From contig JAADEU010000015.1 of assembly GCA_013153235.1 (NCBI GenBank), forward strand, positions 1 through 32,081: a stretch of 32,081 nucleotides of DNA. Direction: 5' to 3'. The DNA is from Aquificota bacterium (GTDB lineage: Bacteria; Aquificota; Aquificia; Aquificales; Hydrogenothermaceae). The notes beneath the pieces were generated by a model. That model was given only the letters and a program-made list of their open reading frames with translations. It made no database searches and was not told where the DNA came from. A program made the translations under genes and the position numbers. The number at the start of each line of letters is the position of its first letter. Positions within the stretch are counted from its first letter, which is position 1. This document shows positions 17,700 through 26,238 of this stretch, piece by piece.

Positions 17700-18761
17700 T
17701 TGAAAAAAATAAAAGACCTCAGACCAATAAAACTGGAAAACAACCAGCTCCATGTCATAAACCAGCTTAAACTTCCCCAGACAACCGAATGGGTCAGACT
17801 CTCCACATACCAGGAGGTGGCCAGAGCAATAAAAGAAATGGTTGTAAGGGGAGCTCCACTTATAGGAATAGTTGGGGCTTACGGTTTTGCAATAGGAATA
17901 AATCAGATATACAGGGAGCAGGGAAATTTTTCTTCGGCGGAAGATGTTCTCCAAACCCTGAAAAATACCAGACCAACGGCTGTAAATCTGTTCTGGGCCC
18001 TTGAAAGGGTATGGAGGAAGTTTGAAAGAGCCATGGCAGATAAAAAGCCACCGGAAGAAGTGATAAAAATGCTGTTTAAAGAGGCAAATAAGATAGAACT
18101 TGAGGATTACCACGCAAACAGAGCCATAGGTGGATACGGTCAGGTTCTCCTTCCTGAAAAGGCAAGGGTCCTTACCCACTGTAACACAGGGGCCCTGGCA
18201 ACATCAGGGTGGGGAACTGCACTGGGTGTAATCAGAAGTGCATACGAGGAAGGCAAGGATGTGCTCGCATATGTTGATGAAACAAGACCGTATCTGCAGG
18301 GAGCCAGACTTACCGCGTGGGAACTCCAGTATGAAGGAATACCCCACCTTTTGATAACTGATAATTCTGCAGGATTTTTGATGAAAAAGGGAATGGTTGA
18401 TGCGGTAATTGTGGGGGCAGATAGAATTACAGGAAATGGTGATGTTGCCAATAAGATAGGGACATACTCTCTATCTGTCCTTGCGAAAGAACACGGTATT
18501 CCATTTTATGTTGCTGCTCCAACCTCCACATTTGACCTTGAAACCCTTTCGGGGGAAGAGATACCAATAGAGGAAAGGTCTGAAGATGAGGTAAAAACAT
18601 GTGGAGGGTGTTCCATCGCACCTGAGGGTACAAAGGCACTGAATTACTCTTTTGACGTTACTCCCGCATCTAACATTACTGCGATAATTACCGAAAAAGG
18701 AATAATATCCCATGTTGACCGTGACCATATAGAAAAATTTATAAAATACAGGGGTGTTTAG
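17700..18761 (+). CDS. mtnA: Methylthioribose-1-phosphate isomerase MtnA
   Basis: MtnA converts 5-methylthioribose-1-phosphate to methylthioribulose-1-phosphate in methionine salvage. The 353-residue protein shows [15 protein letters not shown] near 48-62. It carries the catalytic Cys161 in [34 protein letters not shown], and the second catalytic residue Asp241 in [18 protein letters not shown]. The conserved EIPIEERS is near the end of the core. These separate it from the related eIF2B-like ribose-1,5-bisphosphate isomerases. The TTG start follows AGGAGG (17689-17694) at 5 bases. It opens the mtnA-yvcK-nadB-infC group. The rest of the salvage pathway is not in this window. Confidence 0.93.
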   Translation: MKKIKDLRPIKLENNQLHVINQLKLPQTTEWVRLSTYQEVARAIKEMVVRGAPLIGIVGAYGFAIGINQIYREQGNFSSAEDVLQTLKNTRPTAVNLFWALERVWRKFERAMADKKPPEEVIKMLFKEANKIELEDYHANRAIGGYGQVLLPEKARVLTHCNTGALATSGWGTALGVIRSAYEEGKDVLAYVDETRPYLQGARLTAWELQYEGIPHLLITDNSAGFLMKKGMVDAVIVGADRITGNGDVANKIGTYSLSVLAKEHGIPFYVAAPTSTFDLETLSGEEIPIEERSEDEVKTCGGCSIAPEGTKALNYSFDVTPASNITAIITEKGIISHVDRDHIEKFIKYRGV

Positions 18762-18762
18762 A

Positions 18763-19761
18763 ATGAAAGTTGTAGCAGTAGGTGGAGGTACTGGACTTTC
18801 TTCCCTGTTAAGGGGAATAAAGCACCTTGTACCGGGCACAATCTCCGACCTTTCTGCAATCGTTACCGTTGCGGATAACGGGGGGAGTTCAGGAAGATTA
18901 AGGGAAGAGATGCAGGTTCCTGCTCCTGGAGACATAAGGAACTGCATTGTTGCACTTGCAGAGGATGAGGATGTTCTGGCAAAGGTCTTCCAGTACAGAT
19001 TTCAGGAAGGGGAAGGGCTGAAAGGACATTCCTTTGGAAATCTGTTTCTGTCGGTTTTAACAAAAATAACAGGAAACTTTCTGGATGCCGTTGAGATAAC
19101 ATCTGACATCCTGAAAATAAAAGGTAGAATAATACCATCAACCGATGAGCTTGTTGATATAGTTGCCGAGTTTACAGACGGGGCGGTAATAAAGGGTGAG
19201 ACCCAGATAACAGAATACGGAAAAAAACTGAAAGGAAAAATAAAGAAGATATGGCTTGAGCCTTCTGATGTAAAGGCTCCACCGGAGGCGGTTGAAAAAA
19301 TCCTCGGTGCAGACTTTATAATCCTGGGTCCAGGAAGTCTGTATACCAGTATTATCCCGAATCTCCTTGTTAAAGAGATAAAAGAGGCCATACTGAATAC
19401 AAAGGCTTACAAGATATACATCTGTAACGTTATGACCCAGTATGGAGAGACAGACAGATTTTCAGCCTCTGACCATATAAAGGCCCTGCACAGAATAGTT
19501 GGAAAACCATTTATCGATGCAGCTGTGGTCAACACCACAGCACCGCCTGATGAGCTGATAAGAAAGTACATGAAGGAAAATGCAGAGCCTGTAACGGCAG
19601 ACCTGGGGGACATATCAAGGATGGGTATAACGGTTTTTGGTGAGGACCTTCTTGAAATTGGCAGTTATGTAAGACATAATCCTGATAAACTTGCAAAAAC
19701 ACTGGTGAAAATCTTCGAAATTATTGACAAAGAAGGAATAAATAGAAGACGTATTGTTTGA
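18763..19761 (+). CDS. yvcK: YvcK/CofD-like protein (GlmR-type, UDP-sugar binding)
   Basis: Members of this family bind UDP-GlcNAc and, in Bacillus, stimulate amino-sugar synthesis and are needed for growth on gluconeogenic carbon. The 332-residue protein begins MKVVAVGGGTGLSSLLRGIK. It has TVADNGGSSGRLR, PAPGDIRNC, LKGHSFGNLFL and LGPGSLYTSIIPNL, the standard YvcK motifs. I chose ATG 18763, one base past the mtnA stop, with AGGGGTG upstream; a GTG at 18754 inside mtnA is an alternative. The stop overlaps the nadB start by one base (TGATG). The exact role outside Firmicutes is less well known. Confidence 0.9.
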   Translation: MKVVAVGGGTGLSSLLRGIKHLVPGTISDLSAIVTVADNGGSSGRLREEMQVPAPGDIRNCIVALAEDEDVLAKVFQYRFQEGEGLKGHSFGNLFLSVLTKITGNFLDAVEITSDILKIKGRIIPSTDELVDIVAEFTDGAVIKGETQITEYGKKLKGKIKKIWLEPSDVKAPPEAVEKILGADFIILGPGSLYTSIIPNLLVKEIKEAILNTKAYKIYICNVMTQYGETDRFSASDHIKALHRIVGKPFIDAAVVNTTAPPDELIRKYMKENAEPVTADLGDISRMGITVFGEDLLEIGSYVRHNPDKLAKTLVKIFEIIDKEGINRRRIV

Positions 19762-21332
19762 TGAAAAGGTACATAATACCATTTGATACCCAGAGTCTTC
19801 CTGTAAAAGAAGTTGATACTGTTATTATAGGTGCAGGTATAGCAGGACTGAGTGCTGCAAACCAGCTGGTCAAACTGGGCATCAGACCTCTAATCATAAC
19901 GAAAAAGCCCCCCTCAATTTCAAACTCCTTCCTTGCCCAGGGTGGAATTGCCGCTGCAATCCACAGGGATGACGACCCACAGCTCCACTACAGGGATACC
20001 CTGAATGCAGGAAGGGGTATATGCGTGGAAAAAAATGTAAGGGTACTTGTGGAAGAAGGACTTGAGAGGGTTGTTGACCTTCTCAATATAGGCGTTCCAT
20101 TTGACAGGGACAGTGAAGGCAGGGTGCTTCTCACCAAAGAAGGGGGACACTCCAGAAGGAGGGTCCTGCATGTAAAGGACAAAACCGGTTCGGCAATAGG
20201 TTCTGTTCTTTATTCCCAGATAAAGGACAGAGTGGAGTTCCTTGAAGGGTATTATCTTGAGGAGATTCTGACAGATGAAGGCAGATATGCCGGTATTATC
20301 ATCACCGACGGGGAAAAACATTATCTGATTCGGAGCAAATCCCTGGTACTTGCCACAGGAGGGTACAGCTCTATATACCTGAGAAACACATCTGCGTATA
20401 AAATATCAGGGGATGCGATAGGTGCAGCATTCAGGGCAGGATGTGTTCTGGCCGATTTGGAGTTTGTCCAGTTCCATCCAACTGCACTGTATCTTGAGGG
20501 GCAGCCTGCATATCTGATTACTGAGGCTGTAAGGGGAGAAGGAGCGGTTCTTATTGATGACACAGGGAGCCGTTTTGTGGATGAGATGAAACCCAGGGAT
20601 GAGGTTGCAAGGGCAATATTTAAGAAGTACGCAGAAGGAAGGAAGGTGTATCTCGACCTTAACCCTTTACTGAAAAAGGGAATTTCCATAAAAGAGAGAT
20701 TTCCCACCGTATATGCACTGCTTGATAATTTTGGATTCACAGACAGTTACACGGTACCGGTGAGTCCGGCTGCCCACTACTCTATAGGGGGTATCCAGGC
20801 AACGGCGAATGGAAAGACCTCTGTGGAGGGTGTGTTTGCAGTTGGGGAAAGCTCATGTACAGGTATCCACGGGGCAAACAGACTTGCCAGTAACTCACTC
20901 CTTGAATGTGTGACCTTCGGTTACAAGACAGGATATGCTGTTTTTATATATAATATGTATGCTGATATAAACAGGAAGAGATTAAAATCCCAGCCATCCG
21001 GGACGAAATTATTAACCAGAGAGGAAAGGTTCAATTACCTCAGGACATTGAAGGAAGTTATGTGGAAGTACGTTGGACTTGAAAGGTCAAGGAGTGGGCT
21101 GGAAAAGGCCCTGGGGGATATATCTGCCCTGGGGGAAAAACTGGAAAACTACTCAAATAGCAGGTATTTACTGGACCTTGTATACTTATCAAAAGGTATA
21201 ATATTATCGGCATTAAACAGGGAGGAAAGTCGGGGTACCCATTACAGACTGGACTTTCCTGAGGAAAAAGAGGCTTACAAAAAGCATACAAAGATTTATA
21301 ATGATTTAAAAATAAAACTGGAGGTAAATTAG
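19761..21332 (+). CDS. nadB: L-aspartate oxidase NadB
   Basis: NadB oxidises L-aspartate to iminoaspartate, the first step of NAD synthesis, and can use oxygen or fumarate as acceptor. The 523-residue flavoprotein has the FAD-binding GAGIAG at 24-29. SNSFLAQGGIAAAI, GGHSRRRVLHVKDKTG, EFVQFHPTAL, TEAVRGEGAVLID and GANRLASNSLLECV are all diagnostic of the NadB branch of the succinate dehydrogenase/fumarate reductase flavoprotein family. The start ATG shares one base with the yvcK stop; a TTG one codon earlier is possible. The ribosome site is weak, suggesting translational coupling. The infC ribosome site lies inside its last codons. Confidence 0.95.
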   Translation: MKRYIIPFDTQSLPVKEVDTVIIGAGIAGLSAANQLVKLGIRPLIITKKPPSISNSFLAQGGIAAAIHRDDDPQLHYRDTLNAGRGICVEKNVRVLVEEGLERVVDLLNIGVPFDRDSEGRVLLTKEGGHSRRRVLHVKDKTGSAIGSVLYSQIKDRVEFLEGYYLEEILTDEGRYAGIIITDGEKHYLIRSKSLVLATGGYSSIYLRNTSAYKISGDAIGAAFRAGCVLADLEFVQFHPTALYLEGQPAYLITEAVRGEGAVLIDDTGSRFVDEMKPRDEVARAIFKKYAEGRKVYLDLNPLLKKGISIKERFPTVYALLDNFGFTDSYTVPVSPAAHYSIGGIQATANGKTSVEGVFAVGESSCTGIHGANRLASNSLLECVTFGYKTGYAVFIYNMYADINRKRLKSQPSGTKLLTREERFNYLRTLKEVMWKYVGLERSRSGLEKALGDISALGEKLENYSNSRYLLDLVYLSKGIILSALNREESRGTHYRLDFPEEKEAYKKHTKIYNDLKIKLEVN

Positions 21333-21337
21333 TCATT
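21320..21337 (+). promoter_or_regulatory. infC translation start region with ATT initiator
   Basis: GGAGGT (21320-21325) lies within the end of nadB, 9 bases before ATT at 21335-21337. No ATG, GTG or TTG lies in frame near it. An ATT start is the classical IF3 autoregulation device, because IF3 itself rejects non-canonical initiators. Confidence 0.85.
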
Positions 21338-21853
21338 CAGGAGTTAAGAGTTAACAGGCAAATCAGAGCCAGAGAGGTCAGGCTCATTGATGAGAATGGT
21401 CAGAACAGAGGGATAGTTCCTATTGAGGAAGCTCTAAGGCTTGCTGAAGAGAGGAATCTTGACCTTGTGGAAGTGTCTCCAAATGCCAATCCCCCTGTTT
21501 GCAAAATAATGGACTACGGCAAGTACAAGTTTGAGCAGAAGAAAAAGGAGAAAGAGGCCAAGAAAAAACAGCGGGCCAAAATGCAGAACGTTAAAGAGAT
21601 TAAATTCAGAATAAAAATCGAGGACCACGACTACCAGACCAAGGTAAGGCATATCAGGGAATTTATAGAAGAAGGGGACAAGGTAAAGGTATGGATTTGG
21701 TTCAGGGGAAGGGAAAATGTTCACCCTGAGCTCGGTGAAAAGCTGGCCAACAGAATAATAGAGGACCTTTCAGATATTGCCAGGGTTGAGAAGCCCCCTA
21801 AAAAAGAGGGAAGAAATATGCTCTTTACCCTCGTTCCAAAGACGCAGAAGTAG
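21335..21853 (+). CDS. infC: Translation initiation factor IF-3
   Basis: IF3 binds the 30S subunit, prevents premature 50S joining and checks start-codon pairing. From the ATT start the protein is 172 residues (family usual 170-180), reading QELRVNRQIRAREVRLIDENG at its N-terminus, with the two-domain layout. The N-domain has DLVEVSPNANPPVCKIMDYGKYK, a Lys/Glu-rich linker helix follows (about 70-85), and the C-domain has KEIKFRIKIEDHDYQTK and RGREN. The usual downstream partners rpmI and rplT are absent. It ends base-to-base against the convergent CDP-alcohol transferase gene. The first methionine-led reading frame would remove 44 residues of conserved N-domain, so it is not the start. Confidence 0.93.
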   Translation: MQELRVNRQIRAREVRLIDENGQNRGIVPIEEALRLAEERNLDLVEVSPNANPPVCKIMDYGKYKFEQKKKEKEAKKKQRAKMQNVKEIKFRIKIEDHDYQTKVRHIREFIEEGDKVKVWIWFRGRENVHPELGEKLANRIIEDLSDIARVEKPPKKEGRNMLFTLVPKTQK

Positions 21854-22429
21854 CTATCTGGCTTTTAAATAAACACAGTAAATTCTCTGCAGAACGGTGA
21901 TTGTTGCACCGGCAGATATGATTATAAGACCCGCAACGGGAATACCCAGGAGAAGGGTCAGTATCAGAACTGCTGACCTTTTTGCCCTTTCCATAATTCC
22001 TGTTTTACAGTCAATACCGAGACCTTCAGCCCTTGCCCTTGCATAACTTACAGTGTAAGAAATCATTGCTGTATACACCGCAAGGGCCAAAATGGCAGAG
22101 CTGTCTTTAAAGTAAAAGCCTATGGCCACAACAGGTAAAAAGTCAGAGAATCTATCAATTACAGAGTCCAGAAATGCACCGAATGTAGAATTTTGATTGA
22201 ATTTCCGTGCAAGGGTCCCATCAAGGGCGTCACATATATTTCCTGCAAGTAAAAACAGAGCCCCTGTAAAGAAATCTCCCTTCAGAATAAAGTATGAACC
22301 TGCCGTTACCAGAATAAGGCCTGACACGGTAAGCATATTTGGTGTGATTCCTGCCCTGTATAGCAGCTTTACAAATGGCAGGACAGCTTCTTCAAAAGCC
22401 GGTTTAATCTGCTTTATTATCTGACTCAT
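21854..22429 (-). CDS. CDP-alcohol phosphatidyltransferase, inositol-phosphate/PgsA-like
   Basis: An integral membrane enzyme that joins CDP-diacylglycerol to an alcohol. The 191-residue protein has the complete family motif D-x2-DG-x2-AR-x8-G-x3-D-x3-D: Asp67, Asp70, Gly71, Ala74, Arg75, Gly84, Asp88 and Asp92. Five or six hydrophobic spans are visible. The segment SYARARAEGLGIDCKTGIMERAKR (about 129-152) resembles what I remember of phosphatidylinositol-phosphate and archaetidylinositol-phosphate synthases more than bacterial PgsA. Substrate is therefore uncertain: glycerol-3-phosphate (PgsA) or inositol-1-phosphate. Its start lies 26 bases inside the trpF end. Last gene of the operon that begins at leuD. 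Confidence 0.85.
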   Translation of the reverse strand: MSQIIKQIKPAFEEAVLPFVKLLYRAGITPNMLTVSGLILVTAGSYFILKGDFFTGALFLLAGNICDALDGTLARKFNQNSTFGAFLDSVIDRFSDFLPVVAIGFYFKDSSAILALAVYTAMISYTVSYARARAEGLGIDCKTGIMERAKRSAVLILTLLLGIPVAGLIIISAGATITVLQRIYCVYLKAR

Positions 22430-23051
22430 AAAAATCCCTTACGGTATCTATAAATTTTTTTACCCTGGTCATGTCCTTAACACCCGGTCGAACCTCAAGT
22501 TTTGATGATGCATCAACACCGGCAGGTCTAATCTGTTCAAGTAGCTGTCCAACATTTTCAGGGGACAGTCCACCGGATAGGACTGTCATCGGATATATAT
22601 CCACTGCTTTTTTTGCCAGTTGGGGCTCAATCTGTTTTCCTGTTCCACCGTAGGCTTTTTCCGAGTATGCATCAATCAAAACAGGAACACCGGTCTTTCC
22701 GTACAGCTCAACCTTTTCCAGGTCTTTTTCATCTTTTATACGGAGTGCCTTTATAACCCTTCCTTCAGGAAGGTCCCTTATCAGCCCGACAGGTTCCTCC
22801 CCATGTAGCTGAACCATATCCACAACATCAAGGAGGTTCTGGAGGATTTTCAGGTCCTGATTGACGGTCACAGCAACAGAAATGGCCCTCCCTTTTATGC
22901 CGGCTGATATTTCCCCGATTACTTCCAGCGGTACATGTCTGGGGCTTTTCTCAAAAAATATCATCCCTATGTGGGTGGCACCTGCCTGTGCCGTTTCTTC
23001 AGCCTGTTTCCTGTCTGTTAAGCCACAGATTTTTAGTATGTATTCCTTCAT
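22404..23051 (-). CDS. trpF: Phosphoribosylanthranilate isomerase TrpF
   Basis: TrpF catalyses the Amadori rearrangement in tryptophan synthesis. The 215-residue (beta/alpha)8 protein has the catalytic Cys9 in LKICGLT and Asp127 in VLIDAYS. GMIFFEKSPRHV, VQLHGEE, GGTGKQ and the phosphate-binding LSGGLSPENV and GVDASSKLEVRPGVKD are also present. It is complete and of family length. No other trp gene is near, so the tryptophan pathway is dispersed. Its start overlaps the upstream lipoprotein stop by 4 bases (ATGA), and its 3' end overlaps the phosphatidyltransferase start by 26. Confidence 0.96.
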   Translation of the reverse strand: MKEYILKICGLTDRKQAEETAQAGATHIGMIFFEKSPRHVPLEVIGEISAGIKGRAISVAVTVNQDLKILQNLLDVVDMVQLHGEEPVGLIRDLPEGRVIKALRIKDEKDLEKVELYGKTGVPVLIDAYSEKAYGGTGKQIEPQLAKKAVDIYPMTVLSGGLSPENVGQLLEQIRPAGVDASSKLEVRPGVKDMTRVKKFIDTVRDFYESDNKAD

Positions 23052-23653
23052 ATTGCCTCAAGCTGTCTTATGTATATACGGAATATCTCCTTCCCATCCT
23101 GTTTAATCTGTATTTTATGAATCTTTCCATCTTCATAAAAATAATCGGCTGAAAAATCTCTGTAGACTATCCTTTCAAGTCTTTTTCCCCTGTATATCAG
23201 ACGGGAGTCATTCTGAAATATTATAAGCTCGGCCCCGTTACATACATATCTGGCACCGTCTGTGATAACCGGTCTGCCTGTCAGCAGGTCTTTCAGGTCA
23301 AACGGTATCCTGACATTCAGATAATCCCAGTAAACATCAAGTTCCCTGCCGCATATTCTGTCTTCTTTTCCTGTACTTACGCATATGGTGTCTTTCTGGT
23401 AGCTTATGGAAAACAGTTTCTTTCCAAAGGGGGAGCGTACGCTCAGTTTTGTTTCTTTACCCAGTTTTCCGTAAAAAACCAGATAAATCCCGTGTACAAA
23501 GAGATTTCCCCTGATTCTGTAGTCCTTTTGCTTCTCTGACTCTTTTTTTATCTGCTCAAATCTGATACTGCAGTTTTCCTTTTTTAGAAGTGGAGCACAG
23601 GAAGTTACAAACAGAATAATAGCTGTTAAAAAAAGGACGGCCGGTTTTCTCAT
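23048..23653 (-). CDS. Outer-membrane lipoprotein, possibly LolB-like
   Basis: A 201-residue protein with a lipoprotein signal peptide (MRKPAVLFLTAIILFVTSC, lipid-bearing Cys19). The mature part is a run of alternating beta-type segments (YRIRGNLFVHGIYLVFYGKLG, TKLSVRSPFGKKLFSISYQ, KIHKIQIKQDGKEIFRIYI). This suggests an open beta-barrel fold of the LolA/LolB sort, which accepts lipoproteins at the outer membrane; the assignment is structural guesswork, not motif-based. It has three cysteines besides the anchor. It lies between the TPR protein and trpF with 4-base overlaps on both sides, so all three are co-translated. Confidence 0.65.
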   Translation of the reverse strand: MRKPAVLFLTAIILFVTSCAPLLKKENCSIRFEQIKKESEKQKDYRIRGNLFVHGIYLVFYGKLGKETKLSVRSPFGKKLFSISYQKDTICVSTGKEDRICGRELDVYWDYLNVRIPFDLKDLLTGRPVITDGARYVCNGAELIIFQNDSRLIYRGKRLERIVYRDFSADYFYEDGKIHKIQIKQDGKEIFRIYIRQLEAI

Positions 23654-25341
23654 TTTTCCAGATTTTTCAGTTTCTGGATTATCCTGTCTTTAAGTCCAGG
23701 TTCACCCTCAACCCCTGTTTCCTGTATAATTCTGAGTGCTTTTTTGTAGTATTTCAGTGCTTCTTCCTTTTTTCCCATAGCCTCAAGAACCTCTGCAAGG
23801 TGCTCTGTCAGAATAGGGTCGTCAGGTAGCATTTCCAGTGCTTTTTTTATAAGCTCGTAGGCCTCTTTATACCTGCCCTTTTTGAAATACCCCCATCCCA
23901 GACTGTCCAGATATGCCGGATTGTCTGGTGATAGTTCCAGTGCCTTTTTTACCAGCTCAATACCTTTATCTATGGCAATTCCCCTGTTGATGTAGGAATA
24001 TCCCAGGTAGTTCAGGGCGTCTGGGAAGTTAGGTCTCAGCTGTATTGCCTTCAGAAGGGCTTTTTCTGCCTTTTCCCAGTCATCAAGCTTGTCATAGAAC
24101 ACCCCTTCGTAGAAGTAAAGTACAGGGTCATCCGGGGCTTTTTTTATTGCCTCTTTTACTATCTCAAGGGCCTTTTCTGTATTCCCCCTCTCGTCCTCAA
24201 GCTCTGCCATCATAAGCAGCAGTCTGTGGTCCTGCGGGTTTATCTGGTACATTCTCTTCACAATATCAATTGCAAGGTCAAACTTTTTCTGTTTTACATA
24301 TACCTCGGCCAGCCTTTCAAGGACGTCAAGGTCGTCGGGTCTTTCTTCAAGTACTTTCAGGTATAGCTGTTCTGCCAGTCTGTACTTGCCCAGACTTTCA
24401 TATGCCATCCCCAGTATCATTGCGACGGCCATGTTGTCTGGGTTCTTGGCGTAAAGGGCCTCCAGCTCCTTTACAACTTCCTTTGCCTTGTTTTCCTTCA
24501 GGTACAGCAGGAATTTCTTAAACAGTGCATCTTTATTTTCCGGGTCCAGCTCAACTATTTTGTTTATTATTTTCTCTGCCTTCGCATCCTGGTCTGTCTG
24601 AACGTAAATCTGGAATAGCCTGTTCAGGGCCTCGATATTTTCCGGGTCTTTTTCGAGGACCTTTTTGTAAACTTCTTCAGCCTTTTTCCACTGTCTGTCC
24701 TGTGAGTATATTGTCCCGAGGAGTGTAAAGGCGGATGTGTACAGTGGGTCTATCTCCACAGCCTTTTTCAGATACTTAATTGCCTTTTCCTTTTCTCCTT
24801 TAAACAGGTATATCCTTGCCAGAACGTAGTATATTCTGGCATCATCTGGCTTTATTTTGAGAAGTTCTTTGAGTGTTTTCTCTGCCTCGTCGACCCTGTT
24901 TTCCTTAAAGTAGATATCAACCAGATATGATAGAAGTCTTTCATTCTGGGGAAACTTTTTTATCCCCTCAAGTAGTATTTTTTCTGCCTTTTTATACTCC
25001 TTGAGCCTTGAGTACATGGAGGCAAAATATACATAAACATCGGGATTGTTCTTTTTTTTGTCAAAAAATCTTTTGTAGTAAAGCTCTATAAATCTGGCAG
25101 CCTTTTTCCTGTCCCCTGAGTGGAGGGCAATTCTTACGGCATCCTGATACAGGGATTCTTCGTCTGGGGCGAGTTTTATGGCTTTTTCGCAGTACTTCAG
25201 TGCCAGCTGGAACTTGCCTTCACTTTCGGCATATTTACACGCGGTGTAATAAAAATAAATATTTCCCCTTTCCTTGCCGCTTACAGGTACGCAGGCACAG
25301 ATAACCGCGGTAAAAAAAATAAAAATAAGTTTTTTACCCAT
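23650..25341 (-). CDS. Large TPR-repeat exported protein (probable lipoprotein)
   Basis: A 563-residue protein made almost wholly of tetratricopeptide repeats, about 14 to 15 units of 34 residues. Typical helix pairs are visible, such as AYESLGKYRLAEQLYLKVLEERPDD and LGTIYSQDRQWKKAEEVY. The N-terminus MGKKLIFIFFTAVICAC is a signal peptide with a plausible lipobox ending at Cys17. TPR stacks are protein-binding scaffolds; in the periplasm or at the outer membrane they often serve secretion, pilus or envelope assembly. The partner is unknown. The gene next to it encodes a LolB-like lipoprotein, and the pairing (TPR protein plus LolB) is known in other bacteria. It starts 5 bases past the UspA-protein stop. 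Confidence 0.85.
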   Translation of the reverse strand: MGKKLIFIFFTAVICACVPVSGKERGNIYFYYTACKYAESEGKFQLALKYCEKAIKLAPDEESLYQDAVRIALHSGDRKKAARFIELYYKRFFDKKKNNPDVYVYFASMYSRLKEYKKAEKILLEGIKKFPQNERLLSYLVDIYFKENRVDEAEKTLKELLKIKPDDARIYYVLARIYLFKGEKEKAIKYLKKAVEIDPLYTSAFTLLGTIYSQDRQWKKAEEVYKKVLEKDPENIEALNRLFQIYVQTDQDAKAEKIINKIVELDPENKDALFKKFLLYLKENKAKEVVKELEALYAKNPDNMAVAMILGMAYESLGKYRLAEQLYLKVLEERPDDLDVLERLAEVYVKQKKFDLAIDIVKRMYQINPQDHRLLLMMAELEDERGNTEKALEIVKEAIKKAPDDPVLYFYEGVFYDKLDDWEKAEKALLKAIQLRPNFPDALNYLGYSYINRGIAIDKGIELVKKALELSPDNPAYLDSLGWGYFKKGRYKEAYELIKKALEMLPDDPILTEHLAEVLEAMGKKEEALKYYKKALRIIQETGVEGEPGLKDRIIQKLKNLEK

Positions 25342-25346
25342 AATTT

Positions 25347-26237
25347 TTACCTTTTCCTTACAATCAGAACCGGAACAGGAGAGTTTTTAACAACCTTCAT
25401 TGCTATAGTTCCCAGGAAGAATCTCTTTATGTCCTTCCTCTGTCTTTTTCCCACAACGACCATATCAGGATTAAAGTCCTTGATTGCCTCCAGTATGGCA
25501 ACGGCCGGTTCTGCCTTTATTATTTCAAAATCGACTTTAATGCTGTCTTCCTTTTCTAATTTTTCTTTCAGCTCCTTCAGAAGTGAAATCTTCTTCTGGA
25601 ATACTGTTTCGTAAATGTGGGCGAAGTGGGCAAATCCTTCCTCTGTATCTGCGTGGATTATATCAATCTCGGCGCCTACTTTTTTTGCAATTTCCTTGGC
25701 CGTTTCAAGTGCTTCTATTGAGTTAGGCAGAAAGTCGTACCCCACCAGCAACTTTTTGATGTTATCTACAGACTTTCCTTTCACAACCAGAACAGAAGAA
25801 CGGGCTTTGTTTACGATTTTTTCTGCCTCATTGCCCAGAAGGATGCTTTCTGTCAGGGCATTTTTGTGGGCACCTATTACAACAAGGTCAAAATTTCCCT
25901 GTTCGCATATCTCAAGTATCTCTTCGGCTATATCCCCTGTTTTTACTATGTATGATGTTTTTATCCCTTCCCTTTCATTAATCTGGGATGCAATTTCCTC
26001 TAATTTTTTTCCCGCTTCTTCTGTTAGGCGTTCAACTGTCTCAACGATTTTTTTGAACTCTTCCGGGTCAACCAGAGGCTCAAGGTCATCAAGGGCCACA
26101 GGGAATATGGTGTTTTCGATAACATGTACCAGTTTAATCTCACTGTTAAATATCTTTGCTATGTATATGGCAGACTGGAGTATCTGGTCAGTAATGTCTG
26201 TAAAATCAACCCCAACCAGAATTTTTTTAAACTGCAT
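25347..26237 (-). CDS. Tandem universal stress protein (two UspA domains)
   Basis: A 296-residue cytoplasmic protein with two UspA domains in line (about 1-145 and 150-296). Each starts with the first beta strand pattern (KKILVGVDFTD; KKLLVGYDFLPNS) and ends with the last strand (SVLVVKG; PVPVLIVRKR). The nucleotide-binding motif G-x2-G-x9-G-S/T is degenerate: domain 1 has GAHKNALTESILLGNE and domain 2 has GKRQRKDIKRFFLGT, both without the second glycine. ATP binding is thus uncertain. The start at 26237 has AGGAG upstream and was chosen over an ATG 18 codons earlier that would lie in leuD. It begins one base after the leuD stop. Confidence 0.9.
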   Translation of the reverse strand: MQFKKILVGVDFTDITDQILQSAIYIAKIFNSEIKLVHVIENTIFPVALDDLEPLVDPEEFKKIVETVERLTEEAGKKLEEIASQINEREGIKTSYIVKTGDIAEEILEICEQGNFDLVVIGAHKNALTESILLGNEAEKIVNKARSSVLVVKGKSVDNIKKLLVGYDFLPNSIEALETAKEIAKKVGAEIDIIHADTEEGFAHFAHIYETVFQKKISLLKELKEKLEKEDSIKVDFEIIKAEPAVAILEAIKDFNPDMVVVGKRQRKDIKRFFLGTIAMKVVKNSPVPVLIVRKR

Positions 26238-26238
26238 A

